Of a stretch of DNA of 41,475 bases, positions 23,503 to 32,789 are shown piece by piece; position 1 is the first letter of the stretch; the number at the start of each line of letters is the position of its first letter. The position numbers and the translations under genes are program-made. Origin of the DNA: Candidatus Limivivens intestinipullorum. Lineage in GTDB: Bacteria > Bacillota > Clostridia > Lachnospirales > Lachnospiraceae. The notes below the pieces were generated by a model, which searched no databases, was not told the origin of the DNA, and saw only the letters and a program-made list of their open reading frames with translations. The DNA lies in NCBI GenBank assembly GCA_018711185.1, contig DVIQ01000115.1, positions 1-41,475 on the forward strand. Reading direction: 5' to 3'.

Positions 23503-26127
23503 ATGAAAAAAGGCAGACGAACACGCGCCGCGGCCCTGGCCCTGGCTTTTCTCGCAGGGATAAACGCCCCCGCCGGGTCTCTCTCCCTTTCGGTGAACGC
23601 GGCCCAGGTCGCGGAAACGGAAGAGCCTTCCTCTTACGAGGAAGATTATATCCGGCAGCACCTGGATTTCGTGGAAAGCGGCGAGTATCAGTCCATTCAG
23701 GAGACTGCCGGCAGCTTTGCCGGGCTCATTTCCCTGGCTTACCAGGAAGCCGGGCTGAACGCGGCCAACCGGACATGGGACCAGCTCTCCTCTTTCTTTA
23801 TCCTTCTTGGAAACGGGACCGTGGACGAAGGGCTGACAAATACGCTCAAACTCACCAACAAGTACGACCTTCTGGTATCCAGCCTGATGCAGAACTCCGC
23901 CTCCCAGAAAAGCTTTCTGGCCGATTACAGCGCCTCTTATCTGACGGCAGCAAAAGACTGTCTGAACAAGATCAAAGAAATTTTAGAGGACACCGGCGAG
24001 CTGACAGGACAAATTTCAGAGGACAGCCTTGGCAAGGCCGAAGAGATCGCGAACCGGATTGACCAGGTGCTCATCACGATTCAAAATTTCCAGGGAACCG
24101 ATCCGGAAGAGATGCAAACCCTCTATCAGGACGGCTTAAAAGAGGTTAAAGACAAAATCAGCAGCGATTTTCTGAAAGAAGATCAGGATTATATCAAGGC
24201 GGAGCTTTTGGGCGTAAAAATAGCCGAAGGCGCCGCCTCCGTGGGCGCCGAAACCTTTTCCGACGCTGTGGACGCGTATCTTCTCTACAGCGCCTGCACA
24301 AACGCCTCTCAGGAGTGGCGCGGTGTATGGGAACAGATCGCTGCCTCCGCCGCCGCTTCCAAAGACGAGGAAAGCCAGCTTCTCGCGAAATCCATTCAGG
24401 ATATCCTCTCCCGGATCGAAACCGCGGATGCGGATCTGGTAACTGCCCTGGCAGAAGAGCTTCTGAAATCCGGAACCGGAAATACCCTCAAATACGGCAT
24501 TGGCCTTGGAAGCGAAGCTCTGGACAAATACTTAAAAACCTGGAGTCTTGGAGAGGCAATCCGTCAGGGTCTTGTAGGCGGCGTCACCACCGCGAATCTC
24601 ATCACCAACTGCGATGATACGGCCTACTACGGAGAAATGCTGATCTGCTCCGGCACCCTGGCCGTTCATGCCTGGAACGTCCTGAAGGATTCCGAAGCGT
24701 CCCTTCTGGACGCCAAAGATCTGCCTTCCTCCTCGGCCTTCGACCAGGCGTTTCAGATTTACCGGGAAATCCAAATAGCCGCCTGCGACTGTGCCATTGG
24801 CTATTACCAGTCCCTGGCCACCGCGCCTCTGGGGTATATTTTTAAGTATACCGTAAGCGATGAAATCGCCGCCACCTATCAGATTCTGGCGCAAAAGGCC
24901 ACCTGGCAGTCCTGTCAGTGCCACCGGGAGGTCACCCAGGTGCAGAACAACGGCGGAAATTTCGTCCGCTACCTGGACAATACCTACTACTGGCGCTTCG
25001 CCCCCGGCAGTTTTGCTCAAACCGGTATTCTCGGCGGCTTTGATCCGGTCCCGGAAGTCCAAAGCGAGCTCGTCTGCCGCGCCGCCGACGGCACGGAAAC
25101 CGTCCTCTTAAAGGACAGCGGAAGCGGCCCTCTGTACATCTGCGGAGACGGTATTTTCTATGAAAAGGGCAATTATTCCTGGGGTGTATGCGGTCTGGAC
25201 GGCACACCGGCAGAGGACCTGGCGGAAACCGATCTTCTCGCCGTTTCCACTGAGCAGGAAACCGTGATCGCCACAAATTACGAAGGAGGCCTTTTCGCCA
25301 TAACTTCCGGCAATACCCGGACAGAGCTTGCCCCCGCCGGTTCCAGTCTCATCGGTATAAACGGCATCCATCTTTATTACGCCATTGCCTTCGAGGGCGG
25401 CATGGAGCTGTACCGCGTCCGTCTGGACGGACTGGATACCGTATCGCTCGGCTCCGTGACGCTTCCCTCCCCCGAACTTGGTCTGCCCTCTGTCGGCAGC
25501 GCGCTGGTACGGGACGACGGCATTTATTTTACCTGCGGCTGTTACGGCGGCACCGGAAATTTCTTTAACGGCGGCGGCGTTTACCGGATAAGCTTCGACG
25601 GCGGCATCGATACGCTGGTGGACCCCTATGGCGAACGTCAGGTAAACTTCCCGAAGATTTACATTGCCGATACCGAAGCAGGTGAGATTCTTTACTATTA
25701 CTGCGGAGACGGCTATTCCAACGCGGGCTTCTGGGATTCCTGGGTCGCCGAAGATGTGTATGGTCTGAATCTGGAAACCGGCGAAGATCTTCCGGCCGAT
25801 TTCCGGCTTTCCAGTGTCGGCGACGGCATCTGTCTGGACGGCAGCGTATGGAGCCTTCTGGATGACAGCGGACAGTATACGGAGCTCATCCCTGCCGCTC
25901 TGGCCGCCCAGCTCGGCTATCCGGATCTGGGAACCCACTCGGAAACCGGGGAATCCTTCCTGTCCTCTCTGGACGTTGTGGAAGATACCGTCTACTTTAC
26001 CCTGACTACCATCACCCAGGACAGCTCGGCAAGTGTCGGCTGGCGCACCGGCTACCAGCGCGGCCCCATGCAGACCTATCAGATGGAAATCGGTTCCGGA
26101 GAGGCCATACTCCTGAACGAATATTAA
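23503..26127 (+). CDS. large secreted protein, helical N-half and beta-propeller-like C-half
   Basis: An 874-residue exported protein. A signal peptide is clear: MKKGRRTRAAALALAF, then LAGINAPAGSL, with likely cleavage after VNAA near residue 32. Residues about 40-470 are helical with many Leu/Ala/Glu stretches. From about 480 on the chain is strand-rich with repeated YICGDGIFYEKG, TELAPAGSSLIG and DDGIYFTCGCYGG motifs. These recall DUF5050-type or propeller repeats that read out conditions at the surface. There is no sorting signal or membrane anchor, so it is probably released. The start is chosen for the signal peptide; ribosome pairing is weak and an ATG four codons earlier is possible. 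Function unknown. It is transcribed away from the sugar operon. Confidence 0.75.
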   Translation: MKKGRRTRAAALALAFLAGINAPAGSLSLSVNAAQVAETEEPSSYEEDYIRQHLDFVESGEYQSIQETAGSFAGLISLAYQEAGLNAANRTWDQLSSFFILLGNGTVDEGLTNTLKLTNKYDLLVSSLMQNSASQKSFLADYSASYLTAAKDCLNKIKEILEDTGELTGQISEDSLGKAEEIANRIDQVLITIQNFQGTDPEEMQTLYQDGLKEVKDKISSDFLKEDQDYIKAELLGVKIAEGAASVGAETFSDAVDAYLLYSACTNASQEWRGVWEQIAASAAASKDEESQLLAKSIQDILSRIETADADLVTALAEELLKSGTGNTLKYGIGLGSEALDKYLKTWSLGEAIRQGLVGGVTTANLITNCDDTAYYGEMLICSGTLAVHAWNVLKDSEASLLDAKDLPSSSAFDQAFQIYREIQIAACDCAIGYYQSLATAPLGYIFKYTVSDEIAATYQILAQKATWQSCQCHREVTQVQNNGGNFVRYLDNTYYWRFAPGSFAQTGILGGFDPVPEVQSELVCRAADGTETVLLKDSGSGPLYICGDGIFYEKGNYSWGVCGLDGTPAEDLAETDLLAVSTEQETVIATNYEGGLFAITSGNTRTELAPAGSSLIGINGIHLYYAIAFEGGMELYRVRLDGLDTVSLGSVTLPSPELGLPSVGSALVRDDGIYFTCGCYGGTGNFFNGGGVYRISFDGGIDTLVDPYGERQVNFPKIYIADTEAGEILYYYCGDGYSNAGFWDSWVAEDVYGLNLETGEDLPADFRLSSVGDGICLDGSVWSLLDDSGQYTELIPAALAAQLGYPDLGTHSETGESFLSSLDVVEDTVYFTLTTITQDSSASVGWRTGYQRGPMQTYQMEIGSGEAILLNEY

Positions 26128-26130
26128 AAC

Positions 26131-26170
26131 AGTGCCGCGCGCCTGAGTCTTTCCTTAAGCGCGCGGCACT
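26131..26170. terminator. bidirectional terminator shared with the jetD stop
   Basis: A perfect 12-bp stem, AGTGCCGCGCGC with GCGCGCGGCACT, lies between the convergent secreted-protein gene and jetD, with short T runs on both sides. The last codons of jetD and its TAA lie inside the stem-loop. Confidence 0.75.
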
Positions 26171-27390
26171 TTCTGTCCCGCAAAACCTGCCTCCTGCCAG
26201 CTCACAATCTCCTGCTCCAGCTTGCAGTCATGCTCCATCATATATTCCACCGTCTCCCGGCATACGCCTCTTTCCAGAAGCCCTTTCGCCTTCTTCCGGT
26301 CATTTTCCTCCAATGGCTTTGTATAATCCCGGTACGTCAAAAGCTCCGCGATCCCCATACGGTACAGTGCAAAAGGAATTCCCGTACAGCGTTTCAGATG
26401 CTCCGCGATGCAGAAACCATCCGGGTCAATATCCCCGAAATGCAGCCACTCAAGACCGGGATTGTCCCTGGCCGCGGCGGCGAGCAGCTTCTGTTTGATC
26501 CGGCTGTGGTATCCCGCGAGATACACAAAGAAGGTTCCCGGCCTCTGTATCCGGTGAAAAGAAGTGAGATTTTCCACCGTCATAACGGTATGCCCCGCAA
26601 TCCGGATTTCCTCCAGACCCTTTAACGCCTCAAGGGAAAGGGCCATGGGGCGCTTCGCGGAAAGACGCAGCGTCTGGGAATCCTCCCAGCGAAGGACCAC
26701 GTCTCCTTTGAGGTACACGTAAGCCGGATTCGGGAACACATGAAATTCCTCCAAAAGCACGGCATCCCGCTCCCGTTCCTCCTCTATGCCGTCCAGAAGC
26801 TTGTCATAGTCCCCGTATCTTTGCAGAACACCGCAGACCGCCTTTCGGCAATGGTTCTCCCAGCGCTTGCTGTCCCCGAACACGGCAATGGAAAGCTCCC
26901 GTTCCAGAACGTCTTCTTCATTGGTCTCCAAAAAACGGCACGCCGCCAGAAGATCCTCCGCCTTTTCCTGATCGTACTCAGGCTTTCGATTCTCCTGAAT
27001 GCGCCGGCACTGTTCCCGCCCAAACGCCCCAAAGAGCCTGGTTTCCGCCATTTCCCGGTAAGTTTCCAGAAGCCGGCTCTGCATCGTCCTCTTCGAAGTG
27101 CGCCCCAAAATCCCATAATAGTCTTCCAGCCGCGCCAGCACCGGCGCAATCTTGGAAATTTCCTGATTCTGGCGCTTTACCGAAACCAGCCCGGCTCTTT
27201 CCAGCTCCCCAAGCTGCCCCTCAAAGTCCCGGATCCGGTCCATATCCGCGTAGTCCGAATCATATTCCGGAAATACCTCCCTTGGCTTCACGTACCCCCT
27301 GTAAGGCCCAAGGTTTTCCCCGGCATAGGCCCGGCTTCTCTCATATTTGTCCAGCAGAAGGGACAGAATCTGCCTCTGGATTTCCGTCAT
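26155..27390 (-). CDS. jetD: Wadjet nuclease subunit JetD
   Basis: A 411-residue protein with the JetD architecture: an N-terminal winged-helix region (about 1-180, DUF3322-like) and a C-terminal Toprim domain related to topoisomerase VI subunit A. The Toprim acidic residues are visible as Glu near 272 (TVENLTSFHR) and the D-x-D motif near 319 (HFGDIDPDGFCIAEH). JetD cuts DNA of circular plasmids once the JetABC motor has extruded them. It starts inside the end of jetC (ATGA overlap) and is the last gene of jetABCD. Its 3' end lies in a terminator shared with the convergent gene. Confidence 0.93.
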   Translation of the reverse strand: MTEIQRQILSLLLDKYERSRAYAGENLGPYRGYVKPREVFPEYDSDYADMDRIRDFEGQLGELERAGLVSVKRQNQEISKIAPVLARLEDYYGILGRTSKRTMQSRLLETYREMAETRLFGAFGREQCRRIQENRKPEYDQEKAEDLLAACRFLETNEEDVLERELSIAVFGDSKRWENHCRKAVCGVLQRYGDYDKLLDGIEEERERDAVLLEEFHVFPNPAYVYLKGDVVLRWEDSQTLRLSAKRPMALSLEALKGLEEIRIAGHTVMTVENLTSFHRIQRPGTFFVYLAGYHSRIKQKLLAAAARDNPGLEWLHFGDIDPDGFCIAEHLKRCTGIPFALYRMGIAELLTYRDYTKPLEENDRKKAKGLLERGVCRETVEYMMEHDCKLEQEIVSWQEAGFAGQKVPRA

Positions 27391-30300
27391 CCCTTCACCA
27401 GCCCTTCCACCGCGTTGGTATACCGTCCCGTTTCCACCAGACTTACGGTGGAGTGGATAAACGCGCCGATGCTGCTGATCTTTTCCGGCGGCGCCGCGTA
27501 AAAGACCTGGAACTGATTCTCCTCAAAATATTTTACCATCTGCTCGATCCGTTCCCTGGACAGAGCCGAAAAGGCCTCGTCGATGAACGCGAGACGGGCA
27601 CAGCAGGCGTTTCTCGGATAACACTGAAGCAGGCTCGCCGCCAGAATAATAAAGTAGGGCGTCTGCTTTTCCCCGTTGCTGGCGGAACCCTGCTTTTTGG
27701 ACAGATCCGCCAGAACCTCCGTTTTCCCCTGCCGGCTGGAAATTTCCATATCGTACGAGAAATATCTCCGGTAATCCGTATATTCCAGCTCATCCTGTTC
27801 CTCCAGGATGATCCCCATGAATTCCCGGATGTCGTGCTCCATCTCCTCGTCCTCCCGTCCGGAATTCATGTAAACCTCCGGCGAGTTCATATAGTTTTCC
27901 AGCTTTTTGCAGATCCGGAAGAAAATGGCCCGGTCCGGCTTTTCCCGCATCACAAAGCGGTACGTGTCATTGCCGAAGGGAATCTGCCGAAGCTCCCGGT
28001 TAATGGCTTCCATCTCCCGCTTCGCCTCCCGGACCGCCTCATCGATCTCCGCCACAAAGTCGTTCATAAACGCGCTTTCCAGGCGTTCCGCCTGTTTCTG
28101 GAGCTTCTGCTGGGCCTCCTCGATCTTTACGTGGGCCAGATCCCGGTACTCCTCCCGGTAATACCGGATGTACCCCACGCCTCTGCGGTTTACGTCCGTC
28201 CCGGTGATTCTGCAGTACTGAAGCTGGGCGTCCTCCACCCGTTTCTCGCACTCCCGAAGCTCTCCCTTAAGATTCTCTACGGTTTTCGGCGTAATCACCT
28301 TCACCGTATTATCCTTCTTTTTCGCCAGAAGCCGCTGATATTCCTCCAGCATAGGCTCCTTCAGCTCCGGATTCTTTTCACAGCCCTCTTCAAATTCCCG
28401 CTGGCGCTGGTACAGAAGACCGCTCAGCTCCTTGCGCTGCCGCCCGCACTCCTCGGCCAGGCTTTCGCAGGCGCCCATATCCTGGCTGTTCCGGGCAAGC
28501 CGCCGGTTCGCCTCCTCCGCCTGGTCCTTCGCCGCGGCCTGCTCCTTCAAAACCGCCGTGAAATCTGGGTTTTCCCGGATTTCTCTCTCGTCCTCCTCAA
28601 GCTTCTTCTTCCGCTCCCGTGTCTCTTCCAGACGCGCGGCCGCCCCGAAGTCATAGCGGCTGCCGTCCCAGTCGATGCGGCCAATGGCCTTTCGCCGTTT
28701 CAAAACACCGTCCAATTCCCGGCGGTCTCCTCTTTGGAGCTCTTCCTGGGTCTCCTTATCCTCCTTCGCCTGGGCAAGCTGGCAGCGGACGGCATCCTCT
28801 CCCAGGCACAGCTCCGTTTTCGTCATATCCATCACAGACGCCGCAAAGCTTTTGGCAAGCATCCCTTCCCTGGTCAAACCGCCCTTTGGATATTCCCGCA
28901 GCTCATCCAGATCCTCGCACAGATGAATGCCGTTTAACAGATAATTGGCGTATCTTCTGGCGTACACATTTGGAATCCGCAGAATCTCCGCCGCGGAGCC
29001 CTTTGCCTCCTCCGTTTGGGGCAGCTTGTCGGTAATCACCACATTTCCCGCGTACAGCTTCTGCTCCTTTAAAATCTCCATGGCCGTCCGGCAGTACGCC
29101 CCGTCCACAATGATATAAAAGCGCTTTCTTCCAAGGAATGTCTCGATCGCTCTGCGCCAGGCAGGGTCCGTAATCTCCTGAACCAGCTCCGCGAAGATGT
29201 GAACGTCCGTGTGAATCCCCCGGGCCTTAAGCCCTTCCCGGATCCGGTCTCTTGCCTTTTCAATCTCCGGAGGGAACACCAGGATATTCGCCTCCAGCCG
29301 CCGGATTTTCTCCGCCAGCTCCCCGATGGTCTTTTCCCGTTCCCGGATGGCGTCCTGCAGATGAATCTTGCTTCGCTCATACAGGCTGTCCAGATTCCCG
29401 GCCCGCTCCCCCAGTGCCTTAAAAGCCGCGCTTTTCGCTTCCTGGGAATGCTCCCTGCCCGCCAGGTCCGCAAGGCACGCCAGCTCCTCCCCGGAAACCG
29501 GCAGGGCGTCCCCAAGGAGAGCCAGCAGTTCCTTTACATCCTTCTGAAGCCGCAAAACCTCTGCCAGACGCTCCTCACGCCGGCGGATCTCCTCCTCCGC
29601 CGTATCGATCTGCCGCTTCAAGGCGTCCAGACTGCTTCGCATTCCCCGGAACAGGTCATTGCTCTCGGCCGCCCTCAGACGTTCCTGGGCCTCTGTCTGA
29701 AGCCGCCCAAGCTCGGCATGCCGGTCGTTCAGCTCCTTTAACCGCTCTCCAAGGGTCTCCTCCCGGCTGCGCAGGGTACGCTCCTCCTCCTGCCGGCCGC
29801 GAAGCTCCTGATAGGAAAGCATCAGCTCCCGGATCTGAAGGCTCCGCTTTTTGTTCTCATATTCCGCGCTTCGCCGCTCAATCTCCTCCAGCTGGATTTT
29901 CCCCTGCCTGAGCCCCTCGTACATCTCCCGCATCCGCTCAAACTGGCGCTTCTGCTCCCGAAGCTCCTGCAAAGACTCCACCTTTCCGGGCTCCAAAACA
30001 CAGTCCTGAATAAACTGGTCAATGTTGTTTTCCGGGTTAAAGGCCATCATTTTCAGCAGCTTGGAGCGGTACTGGGACACCGGGCAGCGAAGGCCCAGGG
30101 CCCGGAGAATCTGCTCCGTTCCCCGGTCCCTTCCCAGAAAAGCGGCGGATTTCAGCCGCTCTCCCCGGACCGTCAGCTCGCTCCTGGGCGTCACCCGCAG
30201 CATACGCCCGTCCCTTCGGGCAAAATTAATCTCATCAATCGAAGTCCCTGGGCACACGAACCAACTGCTTACCGGTCTTGCCGTCTCGTTTGGGGACTCA

Positions 30301-30647
30301 ATGCACACCGCCGCCACCAGGGGCCTCCCGGCAATGGGATCGTCAAACTCCATGGCAACGTAGCTGATCACCTGATCCCGGCGCAGATAGCGCTCCGCCC
30401 CGTTGCTCTTCGTATCTCCCCGCACATAGCCGAGCACCGTCCGATCCCGGTCCTTCGCCGCCTTGTTAAACTGCGTGTTTCCCGTCAAAAGGTACGTCAT
30501 GGCATCCAGAACCGTCGATTTCCCGATGCCATTCACCCCGGTAATCAAAGTAGAGCCCTCAAGTTTTATGGTGACCCACTGAAACCGGGACCATTGGATT
30601 AAAAGCAGCCGGGTGGCTGATTTCCGGTAAATCTCTGTCTTCGTCAT
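27387..30647 (-). CDS. jetC: Wadjet SMC-like ATPase JetC
   Basis: A 1086-residue SMC/MukB-like motor. Walker A is GVNGIGKS (37-44). The ABC signature region reads SASNGEKQ near 987. Walker B reads LAFIDEAFSALS near 1019. Long coiled-coil arms (about 230-440 and 640-900) flank a hinge-like middle (about 480-640, with AIETFLGRKRFYIIVDGA). With JetA (kleisin) and JetB (MukE-like) it forms a loop-extruding condensin that senses small circular DNA. All core ATPase residues look intact. Start and stop overlap jetB and jetD by 4 bases each, so the block is one translational unit. Confidence 0.95.
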   Translation of the reverse strand: MTKTEIYRKSATRLLLIQWSRFQWVTIKLEGSTLITGVNGIGKSTVLDAMTYLLTGNTQFNKAAKDRDRTVLGYVRGDTKSNGAERYLRRDQVISYVAMEFDDPIAGRPLVAAVCIESPNETARPVSSWFVCPGTSIDEINFARRDGRMLRVTPRSELTVRGERLKSAAFLGRDRGTEQILRALGLRCPVSQYRSKLLKMMAFNPENNIDQFIQDCVLEPGKVESLQELREQKRQFERMREMYEGLRQGKIQLEEIERRSAEYENKKRSLQIRELMLSYQELRGRQEEERTLRSREETLGERLKELNDRHAELGRLQTEAQERLRAAESNDLFRGMRSSLDALKRQIDTAEEEIRRREERLAEVLRLQKDVKELLALLGDALPVSGEELACLADLAGREHSQEAKSAAFKALGERAGNLDSLYERSKIHLQDAIREREKTIGELAEKIRRLEANILVFPPEIEKARDRIREGLKARGIHTDVHIFAELVQEITDPAWRRAIETFLGRKRFYIIVDGAYCRTAMEILKEQKLYAGNVVITDKLPQTEEAKGSAAEILRIPNVYARRYANYLLNGIHLCEDLDELREYPKGGLTREGMLAKSFAASVMDMTKTELCLGEDAVRCQLAQAKEDKETQEELQRGDRRELDGVLKRRKAIGRIDWDGSRYDFGAAARLEETRERKKKLEEDEREIRENPDFTAVLKEQAAAKDQAEEANRRLARNSQDMGACESLAEECGRQRKELSGLLYQRQREFEEGCEKNPELKEPMLEEYQRLLAKKKDNTVKVITPKTVENLKGELRECEKRVEDAQLQYCRITGTDVNRRGVGYIRYYREEYRDLAHVKIEEAQQKLQKQAERLESAFMNDFVAEIDEAVREAKREMEAINRELRQIPFGNDTYRFVMREKPDRAIFFRICKKLENYMNSPEVYMNSGREDEEMEHDIREFMGIILEEQDELEYTDYRRYFSYDMEISSRQGKTEVLADLSKKQGSASNGEKQTPYFIILAASLLQCYPRNACCARLAFIDEAFSALSRERIEQMVKYFEENQFQVFYAAPPEKISSIGAFIHSTVSLVETGRYTNAVEGLVKG

Positions 30648-31366
30648 ACATCCTCCTCCGCGCCGTCCTCCCAGTCCGCGCCTCCCGGCTCTTCCTGGTT
30701 ATCCTCATCCCAGGACGCATCTTCCGATTCTTCCTCATCCGCCCTGGCGTCCTCCTCGCCCTCCGGCCGCATGCGCCGCTGGGCGTCTTCCGCAAATTTC
30801 TGAAATTCCTCCGCGTCCAGCGCGAACTGCATGGACGGATACATGCAGATCCGGCAGTCCTCGTCCCCCACCTTCCCGATCACCTGCAGAAGCTGGTACC
30901 TGGAAAGCAGCGACAGGATTCCCGTCATGGTACTTTTGTCGACCTGATCCTTTATCTTGTATTTTTCCAGTTCAAAGCGCAGATCCGTCATGGAAATGAC
31001 GATATTCTTCGAAAGGCTTCCGGCACGCACCCGGTCCGTATACAGAATCCACAGACAGCAGAGCACCACGCTCTCTAACTTTTTCAAAGTCACATGGTTG
31101 ATCTGAAGCTTTCCGCTCTCCCCCATATCCCGGCAGTTTCGCAGCATCACCACACCGTTTTCCCGGTCTGCCGTCACATCAAAGCCAATGTATCCCAGAT
31201 AGGCAGAAAAAGGCTCCAGATTCTTTGATACGAAAAAATACGCCCGCTTGCTTTCCTCATCCTTATCCCGGACAATAAAAGTCTGCTTCAGCAGCCTGCG
31301 GCAGCTCTTTTGAAACAGCTCCCGCTCGGAAGAGGTATAATTGTTCCAGAATTCTTCTATTTCCAT
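30644..31366 (-). CDS. jetB: Wadjet MukE-like subunit JetB
   Basis: A 240-residue protein of the JetB (DUF4194-like) group. Two winged-helix-like segments (about 1-100 and 100-190, with KLESVVLCCLWILYTDRV and VDKSTMTGILSLLSRYQLLQ) are followed by a strongly acidic tail (residues about 195-240). JetB binds the JetA kleisin and DNA in the condensin complex. It overlaps jetA by 10 bases and jetC by 4. The acidic tail may regulate DNA contacts; that is inference. Confidence 0.88.
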   Translation of the reverse strand: MEIEEFWNNYTSSERELFQKSCRRLLKQTFIVRDKDEESKRAYFFVSKNLEPFSAYLGYIGFDVTADRENGVVMLRNCRDMGESGKLQINHVTLKKLESVVLCCLWILYTDRVRAGSLSKNIVISMTDLRFELEKYKIKDQVDKSTMTGILSLLSRYQLLQVIGKVGDEDCRICMYPSMQFALDAEEFQKFAEDAQRRMRPEGEEDARADEEESEDASWDEDNQEEPGGADWEDGAEEDV

Positions 31367-32766
31367 TCCTTTTTCTCCTTCTCAATGGTAAACCGGCGAA
31401 GCAGCAGATCCTCCGTCTCCACATACCCCTCTTTGGCCTGGACAAGGTAGCCGTTTTCCTCTCCGTAGGCCACCGCCGAAAGGGCGCAGAGCAGATCCCG
31501 CCTGCTCTCCATGGGAAGCTCCTCGCTGGAAATCTCCGTCCGGTCTCCCATCACCTGCCGCAGGTACTCCTGCATCTTATCCTTGGAATAGGGGTTCTGG
31601 GCTTCCCGCTCATGGGCCGCCCTGGTCCGCTCCAAATCTTCCTCGGTCATCTCCTCCAGCTCCACGCAGTCCGCCTTTTGAATGCCCGGCGTCCTGCGGG
31701 GATACCGCAGAGAATCCAGATCCAGAAACTCATTGTTTTCCAGCAGAAACAGCGGCCCCAGCTTATCAGGCAGCGCCTCCTTCCAGCCTAAGGTATCCAT
31801 CTCCTCCGTCAGAATCCGGATCGCGCGCTCCACATTCCCCCGGGCGTCGCCGCCCCGGTTCTTCAGAAACCGCGCGCGCCCTATGGCAATCTGCAGATAC
31901 ACCGTAATTTTATGCTTAATATCCCGCATGAGCTGGTCGTAATCCTCTGAGAAAAACTGCAGCATGGTCTGAAGCATGTCCAGCACCCGCTCTCTTCCCG
32001 CTTCCGCGTCCAGCTCCTCCTCCCGGCAGCAGCCCTCCGCGATGCGCGCAAACAGCGCCGGATCGTTTCGCATCCCTTCCAGCTCCGCGCGGATATACGA
32101 CCGGTAAATATGAATGTTCTGCTGCTTTGTCAGCCTGGAATACTCCCGGATAAAATCCCCCTGGCAATACTCCAGAATGTTCTCCGTCAGGCTCTCCAAA
32201 GAACCCTCCTGCAGCATCCGCTCAATAATCTTTTTAATAAACGTGGCCAACCGCTTCAGAGCCTTGGAAAGCTGCTTCGCGTTCCGGTACACTGCCCGCA
32301 GACCGTTCACATATGGCTCCTCCTCCCACTGTCCGGGATTGTGCAGAATATTGTAAATCTGAAAAATATAGCTGGAAAATTCCTCCCGCTCCGGCTTCAT
32401 CATCTGCTGAAGAAATTCCGCCAGCAGCACGCCCTGCTCCGTCATCATAATGTACTTCTCATAGGTGGCGTCGTCCGTCTCCTCCTCAAGCCACCCCACC
32501 TCTTTGGAGCAAAACCTGCGGATCACCGCGTTTGCCATCTGGCTGCAGCTGCCGTCCTCCTCCCCGTCGTCCCCCAGAGAGCGCACATGGTTTTCCAGCA
32601 GGTACACCGCCACCGCGTCCCGCACCCGGTTCCGGTCAATCCGATAGGTAATCTCCCGGTCATATTCATGATAAATAAGGAGCAGGCAATCGGAATAGAC
32701 CCGATTGCTGCTCCCGCTGGCCAGGCAGTTAAAAAAGCCGGCCGGTAGTTTGTCGAAAAGGTTCAT
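31357..32766 (-). CDS. jetA: Wadjet kleisin subunit JetA
   Basis: A 469-residue mostly helical protein beginning MNLFDKLPAGFFNCLASGSS, with the pattern of the JetA family found in type II Wadjet systems (DUF5716-like). The N-terminal winged-helix part (about 1-150) and C-terminal part (about 390-469, ending LLLRRFTIEKEKKEWK) would bind the two JetC heads, with JetB on the middle. TTGGAGAATCGCT precedes the ATG. The gene starts only 23 bases after the stop of a secreted transglutaminase-like gene and has no obvious promoter of its own in that gap. Subtype assignment is from memory of the family. Confidence 0.88.
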   Translation of the reverse strand: MNLFDKLPAGFFNCLASGSSNRVYSDCLLLIYHEYDREITYRIDRNRVRDAVAVYLLENHVRSLGDDGEEDGSCSQMANAVIRRFCSKEVGWLEEETDDATYEKYIMMTEQGVLLAEFLQQMMKPEREEFSSYIFQIYNILHNPGQWEEEPYVNGLRAVYRNAKQLSKALKRLATFIKKIIERMLQEGSLESLTENILEYCQGDFIREYSRLTKQQNIHIYRSYIRAELEGMRNDPALFARIAEGCCREEELDAEAGRERVLDMLQTMLQFFSEDYDQLMRDIKHKITVYLQIAIGRARFLKNRGGDARGNVERAIRILTEEMDTLGWKEALPDKLGPLFLLENNEFLDLDSLRYPRRTPGIQKADCVELEEMTEEDLERTRAAHEREAQNPYSKDKMQEYLRQVMGDRTEISSEELPMESRRDLLCALSAVAYGEENGYLVQAKEGYVETEDLLLRRFTIEKEKKEWK

Positions 32767-32789
32767 AGCGATTCTCCAAAAGTATCTTT

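Noticed and set aside
27282..28937. A 551-codon plus-strand open frame
   Set aside because: It lies entirely antisense to the jetC-jetD region. Its Leu/Pro/Arg/His-rich product is typical of the reverse strand of a GC-rich gene.
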